DNA of 64,000 nt from Desulfuromonas sp. TF (GTDB lineage Bacteria > Desulfobacterota > Desulfuromonadia > Desulfuromonadales > ATBO01). The position numbers were made by a program, and so were the translations under genes. Within the stretch, counting starts at the first letter, position 1. The number at the start of each line of letters is the position of its first letter. The notes under the pieces were generated by a model. That model was given only the letters and a program-made list of their open reading frames with translations. It was not told where the DNA came from and searched no databases. Shown here piece after piece: positions 18,043-25,156 of the stretch. The DNA lies in assembly GCF_000472285.1 (NCBI RefSeq), contig NZ_KI421426.1:166186-230185 (forward strand), given 5' to 3'.

Positions 18043-19275
18043 CTATTTTTCTGCCGGGGGCGTCGCGGAACCGGCATTCGCTGGAGCGGCTGGAGTCGCT
18101 TCCGCGGCAACGGCCTTCACCGGCGCCCCCGGTGTCAGCCGCTGGAAGCCGTCGACGATCACTTTGTCGCCGGCCTTCAATCCCTGTCTGACGACCCAGT
18201 CGTCGCCGATCCATTCCCCAACCACGACCGGCCGCTGATCGGCCAACCCCTCCTCGTTCACCCCGTAGACGACGTGCCCGTTGGGGGTTTCCTGGACCGC
18301 CTTCTGCGGCACGACGATGGCGTCGGGGCGGACGGCGCCGCTGACGATCGCCGTGACGAACATCCCCGGCCGCAGCATGGCTTGCGGATTCGGCAGCTCG
18401 GCCCGGACCAGGAATGTGCCGGTGTCCCGACTGAAGGACGGATCGGCGAAGCTGATCTTTCCCGGGTAGGGGTAGCGGCTGCCGTCGGGCAGCTTGATCT
18501 CGACCTGGTAGGCCTGGTTCGGCGGCGGCACCAGAATTCCCTTCGCCACCTCGTCCTGCAACCGGGCGAATTCGTTCTGTGAGACGCTGAAGTTGATCCA
18601 GATCGGGTTGACCTGCGCCACATAAGTGAGGCGCGCCGTCTCTCCCATCGGGTTGAGGAAGGCGCCTTCCCGCACGAGCGAGCGGCTGGACAGCCCGGTG
18701 ACGGGGGAGCGGATGACGGTGTAGCCGAGGTTCAGTTCGGCTTCGTCGAGCCTGGCCTGGGCCTGGTAGACCGCCGCCTCGGCCGACTGCACCGCGCCGG
18801 TGGCGTTGTCTAGGTCGCTCTTGCTGGCGGCATCCAGTTCGGCAAGGGGCTTGATCCGGTCCAGGTTGGCTTTGGCCGTCCAGAGCTGGGCTTTTGCACG
18901 GGCCAGTTCTCCCCTGGCCGCGGCAACCTGGGCCTTGAATGGCTTCTGGTCCATCCGGAAGAGCACCTGTCCCGCCTTCACCACGTCCCCTTCGCGGTAC
19001 GCGATCTTCTCGAGGAAGCCGCTCACCCGGGCGACCACTTCCACCTGATGGGAGCTTTCCGTCTGGGCGACGAAAGACATCGTCACCGGGACGGTTTTCG
19101 GCGTCACGGTGACCACCCCCACTTCTGGAACGGGCGGCGCGACCTTGGGCGCCTCCTTCTCGCAGCCGCAGAGCATGCCCGTAAGGACCAGGAGGAGGAC
19201 GGCCGGCATGGAACAATGGGAGAGGATCTCCCGGAAACTACGACGTCGGGTTTTGATGAATGTCGACATGAACAT
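18043..19275 (-). CDS. RND efflux periplasmic adaptor lipoprotein (AcrA/MexA family)
   Basis: 410 residues. It bridges the RND permease and the outer-membrane channel. The signal peptide ends in a lipobox (LTGMLCGC), so it is lipid-anchored. Features in order are VEVVARVSGFLEKIAYREGD (biotinyl-lipoyl half), an alpha-hairpin coiled coil (~105-170), GYTVIRSPVTGLSSRSLVRE (second lipoyl half), then beta-barrel and membrane-proximal domains. The C-terminal tail is Ala/Pro rich. It is first of the three pump genes; GGAG precedes ATG 19275. No dedicated regulator is adjacent, and the upstream gene on the same strand is an AI-2E permease. Confidence 0.95.
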   Translation of the reverse strand: MFMSTFIKTRRRSFREILSHCSMPAVLLLVLTGMLCGCEKEAPKVAPPVPEVGVVTVTPKTVPVTMSFVAQTESSHQVEVVARVSGFLEKIAYREGDVVKAGQVLFRMDQKPFKAQVAAARGELARAKAQLWTAKANLDRIKPLAELDAASKSDLDNATGAVQSAEAAVYQAQARLDEAELNLGYTVIRSPVTGLSSRSLVREGAFLNPMGETARLTYVAQVNPIWINFSVSQNEFARLQDEVAKGILVPPPNQAYQVEIKLPDGSRYPYPGKISFADPSFSRDTGTFLVRAELPNPQAMLRPGMFVTAIVSGAVRPDAIVVPQKAVQETPNGHVVYGVNEEGLADQRPVVVGEWIGDDWVVRQGLKAGDKVIVDGFQRLTPGAPVKAVAAEATPAAPANAGSATPPAEK

Positions 19276-19419
19276 GACTGTTCTCCTTCATGGCCGGCGG
19301 TCTTTACAGCACCCCGCTCTCTTCAACCGCTGTTTTTGTTGCTGTCTCGGGCTGCGAGCAGGCGCTTTTTCTCCGGGTTCATGGTCTCCTTCCCAGCCGA
19401 TTTGGGCTGAGCCTGGAAT

Positions 19420-20580
19420 TTACGCTGCGGCATCGACGGAAGACTCCTTTTCTTCACTCTCGCCCAGGATGACCCATTCCCTGAGCAGGGTGTAGGTGAC
19501 GGCGAGCATCACCGGGCCGATGAACAGCCCGATGACACCGAAGGCGATGAGCCCACCGATCACCCCGGCAAAGATCAGCACCAGGGGTAGGTCGGCCCCC
19601 CGCCTGATGAGGACCGGCCGGACGAAGTTGTCCAGGAGTCCGACGAAGAGCGCCCAGACGATCATCGCCGTACCCCACAGATTCTGGTCCTTCCAGAAGA
19701 GCCACACCACGACGGGAATGAATACAAGATGCGGCCCCACCTGGGCGACGCAGAGGATGAAGATGACCGTCGCCAGCACCGCTGCCGCCGGCACTCCGGC
19801 CACGGCCAGGCCTATCCCCCCGAGGAACGCCTGGATCAGGGCGGTGACGATCACCCCGAGAGCGACGCTGCGGATGGCCCGGGCGGCGAGAATGGCGGCG
19901 TCCTCGCCGTTTTTCCCTGCCAGCCGCCGGGCGAAGCGGCACACGCCGCGTCCAGCCGTCTCGCCCTTCGCGTAGAGGATGGCGCTGATGATGACGGTCA
20001 GGAGGAACTGCACCATCAGCATCCCCGCATTTCCGGCCTGGGCGATCACCCCCCGCGCGAAACTCCTCGCATAGGGGGCCAGTCGCTCGGACAACGCTCC
20101 CGGACCGGCAGAGGCCAGCAGGTTCCAGCGGTCGGCGAGTTTCGGTCCGACGAAGGGCAGCTGCTCGACCCAGGCGGGCGCCGGCGGAAGGGTCAACGTG
20201 GCGAGGGATTTCACCCAGCCGGCAATATCGTCGGTTCGCTCCAGAAGGCTGAGGACGGCGATGGTGAAGGGGATGATGAAGACCAGCAGGAGCGCAACCG
20301 TCATCACCGTTACGGCAAGCGCCCGCTTTGCCCACAACCGTTCCTGGAGGGCGAGCATCAACGGCCAGGTGGCCACCACGAACATGGTCGCCCAGACGAG
20401 AGCCGTCAGGAAGGGGTGCAGAATCCATCCACTGGCCCCGATGAGGATGCCGATGAAGAGTACCGCCAGCGTCGTACGGGTGACGTCGCGGGAAGACTCG
20501 TTCCGCACCACGGAGCCCCTCCGCTTGCGTGAAGCTGCAGGAGGCAGGAAGCGTTTGGACTGAGCCCTTATCATCTGCAT
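19420..20580 (-). CDS. AI-2E family transporter, second paralog
   Basis: 386 residues. A basic N-terminus (~35 residues) is followed by two helices, a soluble middle with the conserved amphipathic region, and a C-terminal helix cluster with the family motif ALFVGLLDNFVRPVLIRRG (residues ~305-325) and FGVIGLFIGPVMLAVTYTLL. It is divergent from the copy at 2219. GGAAGAGG precedes ATG 20580. It sits between the Mla-like lipid transport genes and the efflux pump on the same strand, so its context is envelope export rather than quorum signalling. Substrate unknown. Confidence 0.9.
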   Translation of the reverse strand: MQMIRAQSKRFLPPAASRKRRGSVVRNESSRDVTRTTLAVLFIGILIGASGWILHPFLTALVWATMFVVATWPLMLALQERLWAKRALAVTVMTVALLLVFIIPFTIAVLSLLERTDDIAGWVKSLATLTLPPAPAWVEQLPFVGPKLADRWNLLASAGPGALSERLAPYARSFARGVIAQAGNAGMLMVQFLLTVIISAILYAKGETAGRGVCRFARRLAGKNGEDAAILAARAIRSVALGVIVTALIQAFLGGIGLAVAGVPAAAVLATVIFILCVAQVGPHLVFIPVVVWLFWKDQNLWGTAMIVWALFVGLLDNFVRPVLIRRGADLPLVLIFAGVIGGLIAFGVIGLFIGPVMLAVTYTLLREWVILGESEEKESSVDAAA

Positions 20581-20616
20581 AAAAACCTCTTCCTCAAAAA
20601 CCGGGATTTCAACAAT

Positions 20617-21267
20617 CTATTCCTTCGGGCGGACCTGCGCCGGAGAGGTGCTCAGCGCGTCCTTCGCCACCGTCATGCCTTGGGCGATCTCACGGCTCAG
20701 TTGCCCGACGGCACCGCTGACGGCCGCCACCAGTGATTCGTAGCTCCCGCCGGCCACCCGTTCGGTGAAGGTCGAGAGCCCCCTCGCCACTTCCTGCCTC
20801 TCCTCCCCCGTGACGACGAGCCACTGGGCCTTTAGCTCTACCCGGTCCTCAGGGATGCAGTCGAGGCGCAGGACCCGGACCTCGGTCCTGAAATCCGGTG
20901 TCCCGTAACGCATCCCCGGATAGGCGACCACCCGGTCGGATGAAAGCAGAGCCGAGAGGTTTTCCACCAGGACCGTGGTGATATTGTCCCCGAGGGAGCC
21001 GCCCCAGCGGTGGAATTCGGCGAGCTTGAGACCGGTGGTGCCGTCGCGGGTGACGATCGGCGAACGATCCAGGTAATCGGGGATATCGACCGGCGCAACG
21101 CTCACCGAAACCGGATGCGCTCCCTGTCGCTCAACCGCCTTCATCTCCTGCTGGGGGATGGGAGTGAGCGTATACAAGCGCGCCGGAGGCGACGTTCCGC
21201 AGCCGCCGACGACTGCGGCGACCACTCCCGCGAACAGCATTTTTGCCAGTGAAAATCCTTGTCGCAT
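20617..21267 (-). CDS. ABC-type transport auxiliary lipoprotein (PqiC/YmbA-like)
   Basis: 216 residues. A lipoprotein signal (AGVVAAVVGGCGTS, lipobox VGGC) is followed by the ABC_trans_aux fold: ARLYTLTP, VSVAPVDIPDYLDRSPIVTR and EFHRWGGSLGDNITTVLVENL are the family signatures, as in PqiC. These lipoproteins hold the MCE protein channel at the outer membrane. The gene lies 11 bases after the MCE gene in the same operon. GGGAGG precedes ATG 21267. The C-terminal tail is non-conserved. Confidence 0.88.
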   Translation of the reverse strand: MRQGFSLAKMLFAGVVAAVVGGCGTSPPARLYTLTPIPQQEMKAVERQGAHPVSVSVAPVDIPDYLDRSPIVTRDGTTGLKLAEFHRWGGSLGDNITTVLVENLSALLSSDRVVAYPGMRYGTPDFRTEVRVLRLDCIPEDRVELKAQWLVVTGEERQEVARGLSTFTERVAGGSYESLVAAVSGAVGQLSREIAQGMTVAKDALSTSPAQVRPKE

Positions 21268-21278
21268 CGCCTCCCTCC

Positions 21279-22259
21279 CTATTCAGCGGCCTTGCCTCTC
21301 AGCAGGGCCTCGGGGTGCCGCTCCAGATAATCGGTAACCTGACGGAGCGACCGGGTCACTTCGGAGAGATTCCGCATGGTCCTGTACATCTGGCCGGCCA
21401 TGGGCGAATCTTCTCCGTATGTCTGCAGGGTCCGCTCGGAATTCTTGAGGGCCGACCGGGCTGAATCAAGAGTGGTTTGCACTTCACTGAGTGTCTGCCT
21501 GATATCCTCGCTGACCGTCACCATCGTCTTTTTCGTTTCGACCAGGGCCGAATCGGCGGAGCGGGCGGCCCGTTCCATGCTCTCGGCGAGGGTGCCGACT
21601 CTGCCGTTGAGGTTCTGCATCAGCGCCCGGGTTTCCTCGAGAGCGGCGTCCAGCGACTGCATCGTCCGTTTCGCATCGATGTCGTTGACGAGCCTGTCGA
21701 CCCCTGCAAGCGTGTGGTTGAGGGTTTCCACCATCTCCTTGATCGGCAGATTCTCCACCGTCTTCTGCAACTCCTCGAGGGGGGTGGGGATGCTCGGAAC
21801 CTCTGGGTACTCCTTGACCAGCCCCACGAACCGGGCCGGTTTGTCGGGAAAAAAGTCCAGGGAAACCATCAGCTGTCCGGTGACGAAGCTCTGGGTTTCC
21901 AGCTGGGCCCTCAGGCCCGCCTCGACAGCCTTCTCGATCGATTTCGGTTCCCTTTGAAACTCGGCCCGGGTCCCCTTGAACCGGGCCGGTTGCAGGGAGA
22001 AGATCACGGGAATGGTCACCCGGCCGGTCGCGGGATCGGCCATGATGGTGATGTCGTTCACCGCTCCCACCTTCACTCCCCGGAACATCACGGGCGAACC
22101 GACGTTCAGCCCCTTCACCGATCCCTCGAAGTAGGTGACGAAGACATGCTCCCGGGTAAAGAACTTCCCGGCGCCCAGCACCAGGACCCCCGCGACCAGC
22201 AGGACGACGGCGCCGAGGACGAACGCTCCGATCGCTGTCTTGCTCACCTTCTTGCTCAT
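21279..22259 (-). CDS. MCE-domain phospholipid-transport protein (MlaD/PqiB-like)
   Basis: 326 residues. One N-terminal TM (residues ~8-30) anchors it in the inner membrane. A single MCE domain follows (~38-120; YFEGSVKGLNVGSPVMFRGVKVGAV). The C-terminal half (~165-310) is a long helical region that could form a periplasmic tube. It is longer than E. coli MlaD (183 residues) and has one MCE domain, unlike PqiB with three. It works with the adjacent permease and ATPase in moving phospholipids between the membranes. GGAGG precedes ATG 22259. Confidence 0.92.
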   Translation of the reverse strand: MSKKVSKTAIGAFVLGAVVLLVAGVLVLGAGKFFTREHVFVTYFEGSVKGLNVGSPVMFRGVKVGAVNDITIMADPATGRVTIPVIFSLQPARFKGTRAEFQREPKSIEKAVEAGLRAQLETQSFVTGQLMVSLDFFPDKPARFVGLVKEYPEVPSIPTPLEELQKTVENLPIKEMVETLNHTLAGVDRLVNDIDAKRTMQSLDAALEETRALMQNLNGRVGTLAESMERAARSADSALVETKKTMVTVSEDIRQTLSEVQTTLDSARSALKNSERTLQTYGEDSPMAGQMYRTMRNLSEVTRSLRQVTDYLERHPEALLRGKAAE

Positions 22260-22292
22260 GGATCCTCCGCTGTCCGGCTCTTGCCGGCTCCT

Positions 22293-23084
22293 TCAGGCGC
22301 TCCGCCTGCCTTCACCCCGGGTCAGAAAGTTGATGATCTTCGGGTCCTCCGACTCCCGGAGAAGCCGTTTCGGATCACCGGCGGCTGTCATCGTCTTGGC
22401 GTCGGGATCGAGAAAGACCGAATTGGAGCCTATGGCGAAAATACTCGAAAGCTCATGGGTCACCACCACCACCGTGGCGCCCCTGCTTTCGCTGAGCTCG
22501 ATGATCAGGTCATCCAGCAGCCGGGCGCTGACGGGATCCAGACCGGCGGAAGGCTCATCGAAAAAAAGGATATCCGGGTCGAGAGCCATGGCCCGCGCGA
22601 GCCCGGCCCGCTTTTTCATGCCGCCGCTGATTTCCGAGGGGTAGAAATCCTCGAACCCTCCGAGCCCCACCAGCGCCAGCTTGAACGAGACCAGATCGCG
22701 ACTCTGATCGGGAGAAAGAGGTGTGTACAACTCCAGGGGCATGGCGACGTTCTCCGCCAGGGTCATGGAACTCCAGAGGGCGCCGCTCTGGAAAAGGATG
22801 CCGAAGCGCCGTTTGAGCCGTTCCTGTACTTCCGGCTCCGTCTCCCAGTAGCTGATCCCGTCGTAGAGGATCTCTCCTTTGGCGGGGCGCTTGAGCCCCA
22901 CCAGGTGTTTGAGCAGGGTGCTCTTGCCGCAACCGCTCCCCCCCATGATGATGAAGATGTCGCCCCGGTTGATGGTGAAGTTCAGGTCGCGCATCAGCAC
23001 GAAGCTGCCGTAGGACATCTCCAGACCCCGGACGACGATGACCGGCTCTTTTGGGCTCAGGTTCTGTGCCTCGGCTCCATTCAT
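22293..23084 (-). CDS. ABC transporter ATP-binding protein, MlaF-like
   Basis: 263 residues. Walker A is GGSGCGKSTLLKHLVGL, the signature SEISGGMKKRAGLARAMA, Walker B DILFFDEPSAGLDP, and the switch His is in VVVTHELSS. GGMKKR is typical of MlaF/Mkl-type ATPases rather than importers. The ATG at 23084 overlaps the stop codon of the permease gene (ATGA). It energises MCE-linked phospholipid transport across the envelope. Confidence 0.94.
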   Translation of the reverse strand: MNGAEAQNLSPKEPVIVVRGLEMSYGSFVLMRDLNFTINRGDIFIIMGGSGCGKSTLLKHLVGLKRPAKGEILYDGISYWETEPEVQERLKRRFGILFQSGALWSSMTLAENVAMPLELYTPLSPDQSRDLVSFKLALVGLGGFEDFYPSEISGGMKKRAGLARAMALDPDILFFDEPSAGLDPVSARLLDDLIIELSESRGATVVVVTHELSSIFAIGSNSVFLDPDAKTMTAAGDPKRLLRESEDPKIINFLTRGEGRRSA

Positions 23085-24241
23085 ATTCCAATCACCTGAC
23101 AGGAAAGGGTAATGACCGCCGTAGCGACGACGATGCTGACGATGCCGGTGACCACCGCCGAGGTGGCGGCATAACCGACGGCCGAGGCGCTTCTCTCGCA
23201 CTGGAGGCCGCGCAGACAGCCGAACACTGCCACCAGGACGCCGAAAACGAAACTGTGGAACAGTCCGATCGTGAAATGGGTCAGGTTCAGGGCGTTCCTC
23301 GACTCGTTCACGTATTCGATGACGCCGAGGTCGAGCATCCCCACCCCGACGAACATCCCCCCCAGAATCCCCATCAGATCAGCGTAGATGCAGAGAAGCG
23401 GCATCATCAGCATGAGGGCAAGCATCCTGGGCAGAACCAGGAACTCGACAGGCGAAAGCCCAAGGGATTCCAAAGCATCGATCTCCTCGTTCACCTGCAT
23501 GGTGCCGAGCTGAGCGGCGAAGGCCGCTCCGGTCCGGCCGGCCATGATGATGCCGGTCATGATGGCGCCCATGACCCGCACGACTCCGATCCCCACAACA
23601 TCGGCCACGTAGATCTGCGCCCCGAAGAGCTTCAGCTGGATGGCGGCCACGAAGGCCAGAATCATTCCGACCAGCAGGCTGATGAGGGAGACGATGGGGA
23701 AGGCCTGGGAGCCGGTTTCCTGGATGGCCGTGAGCAGGTCCACGCGTCGGAAATTGGCCTTTCCCCGCAGCATTCTGAAAAAAGCCGCGGTCGCCTCGCC
23801 GATGAAGGTGAGGGTCGCCTTGAATCCCCGGAACCGATCGAAGGCCCGGTCGGCGACCCGCTCCAGGAACGGCGCCCGCTTCCCACCCCGCGTCACCCCG
23901 GAGCGCTGGTTCTCGGGAGAGGCCAGGCGGAGCAGCTTTTGCACTCCCAAGGGAAGTCCGGACTGATCGATTTCGGCTTCGGTCTGACGGCAGGCATTGA
24001 AAAAACTGGCCAGCCAGACCAGCAGCCCGCTGTCCCAGTAATCGAGCTTCCCGGTGTCGAAGGCAACCCGGGCGACGGTCGGCTGTGCCCCGAGTTCTCT
24101 CCCGACAGTCTCCGGGGGCGGGAGCTTTCCGCCAAGCTGCCAGCTTCCCGAAAGATGCACGAGGAGGATGGCGGCCTCCGGCCGGCTTACGCTGAGTTCG
24201 GCTGCGGCAGGTTTCGGTTTGCTGCTGGCTTCCGCTGCCAT
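23081..24241 (-). CDS. MlaE-type ABC permease with N-terminal STAS-like domain
   Basis: 386 residues. Residues ~130-386 are an MlaE permease with about five to six helices; the family core GIIMAGRTGAAFAAQLGTMQ and NEEIDALESLGLSP (coupling region) is intact. The first ~115 residues form a soluble domain with LDYWDSGLLVWLASFFNACR, matching the STAS fold of MlaB. The MlaB function therefore appears fused to the permease, consistent with no separate mlaB here. AGGGGG precedes ATG 24241. It heads the lipid-transport operon E-F-D-lipoprotein. Confidence 0.92.
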   Translation of the reverse strand: MAAEASSKPKPAAAELSVSRPEAAILLVHLSGSWQLGGKLPPPETVGRELGAQPTVARVAFDTGKLDYWDSGLLVWLASFFNACRQTEAEIDQSGLPLGVQKLLRLASPENQRSGVTRGGKRAPFLERVADRAFDRFRGFKATLTFIGEATAAFFRMLRGKANFRRVDLLTAIQETGSQAFPIVSLISLLVGMILAFVAAIQLKLFGAQIYVADVVGIGVVRVMGAIMTGIIMAGRTGAAFAAQLGTMQVNEEIDALESLGLSPVEFLVLPRMLALMLMMPLLCIYADLMGILGGMFVGVGMLDLGVIEYVNESRNALNLTHFTIGLFHSFVFGVLVAVFGCLRGLQCERSASAVGYAATSAVVTGIVSIVVATAVITLSCQVIGI

Positions 24242-24300
24242 AGAACCCCCTGTGCATGCGCGTCAATGGACCTTTCAATCTCCCGCGGTCCTGATCGGTT

Positions 24301-24690
24301 TCATGATGGATCTCTTTGCGTCAGTTCGCCGTCCACTGTTTCGTCCTTGCCTGCTTTCGGCCTCCGCACCGCCTCGATCAACTCCAGGCCGCAGGTACTC
24401 GCTACTTCATAAATACAGACCTCCGGCACCGTACTCGATAGCTCCATCCCCTCCAGAAGCCTGGCATAGAGGCTCGAGCGCATTTGCCTGTGCATCTCGC
24501 CGATGCTTCGCCACTGCTCGATATAAAGAATCGCCTGATCTTCTCCGTGCTCCACGTAAATGCTGCAGTTCATACACCCCACCGAGGCCTGGGTGGGACC
24601 TTTCATGGACAGGAGAATATCCAGGACTTCCTGGCGTTTCTCCGGCAGAGGAACAATTTTGATAAGTGACAGCCTCATGCCCTCCATCAT
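24301..24690 (-). CDS. Antibiotic-biosynthesis-monooxygenase (ABM) domain protein
   Basis: 129 residues. Residues ~5-85 have the ferredoxin-like ABM pattern: LSLIKIVPLPEKRQEVLDIL at the start and AILYIEQWRSIGEMHRQMRS in the middle, as in small dimeric heme- or quinone-acting monooxygenases and many uncharacterised proteins. The last ~40 residues are unlike the family. Start is uncertain: ATG 24690, or ATG 24678, which has GGAGG but too close. It lies 60 bases upstream of the mlaE-like gene on the same strand and may be in that transcript. The CGACATATCGTCCC palindrome is ~110 bases upstream. Confidence 0.65.
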   Translation of the reverse strand: MMEGMRLSLIKIVPLPEKRQEVLDILLSMKGPTQASVGCMNCSIYVEHGEDQAILYIEQWRSIGEMHRQMRSSLYARLLEGMELSSTVPEVCIYEVASTCGLELIEAVRRPKAGKDETVDGELTQRDPS

Positions 24691-24800
24691 TCCGAGATTC
24701 GTACCAAACCTACGGGAAAGCAGTCTGTTTTAAATTGTTCTTTGTTTTAGAGTGGTTGATTGATTTCGGCGAGAAAAAGGGATGAATTTGTGGGCAGGGG

Positions 24801-24838
24801 CGGGGCGACATATCGTCCCCGGGACGATATGTCGCCCT
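24801..24838. promoter_or_regulatory. Perfect palindrome, candidate regulator-binding site
   Basis: GGGCGACATATCGTCCC is followed by its exact inverse, GGGACGATATGTCGCCC, with one central overlap. The half-site CATATCGTCC (or a one-base variant) recurs at ~27450 and ~53567 upstream of other genes. It could be an operator or activator site; the neighbouring GAF-AAA-Fis regulator is a candidate binder by position only. Confidence 0.5.
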
Positions 24839-24870
24839 AATACCCCTGAGGTTATCCGGGACTCTTTCTG

Positions 24871-25156
24871 GGCTGATCAATAGTGCCCAGGAGCCTGTCG
24901 GACTATCCGGGCCGAAGCGAAAATTTGGAAGCTTGAGCCAAGATTTTGACTCGTTTGAGAGCTCATAGCCATAGCTATGGGCCGAAAAGGAGCTGAAGTA
25001 TGGGCCAAGCAGCCGAATTTGCAGCCGGCTCATGGATGGTTCGATAGGATCCTTTATGCAAGGCGACTGAAATCTGAGGAGTGAGGCGTACCAGAAGGGT
25101 ACGTCGCAGCGACGAAGATGAGGTCAACGCCGCAGATGGGTGCTTTTCATCAGCCT
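24871..25156 (-). repeat. R1 palindromic repeat, copy 3, interrupted by element R3
   Basis: The first arm GGCTGATCAATAGTGCCCAG (24871-24890) is separated from the rest of R1, which resumes at ATGCAAGGCG (25056) and ends CTTTTCATCAGCCT (25156). In intact copies GCCCAG is followed directly by ATGCAAGGCG, so 24891-25055 is inserted. On the minus strand the AGGCTGATGAAAA arm supplies the final Gly codon and the TGA stop of the Fis-type regulator. Confidence 0.85.
24891..25055. repeat. R3 palindromic element nested in R1
   Basis: 165 bases with imperfect inverted ends: GAGCCTGTCGGACTATCC at the left and GGATGGTTCGATAGGATCC at the right. The centre is CATAGCCATAGCTATGGGCC, itself a small hairpin. 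It carries no coding capacity, and its exact position inside R1 marks it as a mobile or formerly mobile MITE-like element. Confidence 0.8.

Noticed and set aside
16215-18191. 658-codon open frame on the plus strand
   Set aside because: Antisense to the RND permease; composition dominated by Asp/Gly/His/Arg as expected of a shadow frame.
24690-24715. TGGTACGAATCTCGGAA as a third sigma-54-like promoter for the ABM gene
   Set aside because: Spacing matches GG-N10-GG, but transcription would start at or after the likely start codon, leaving no leader.
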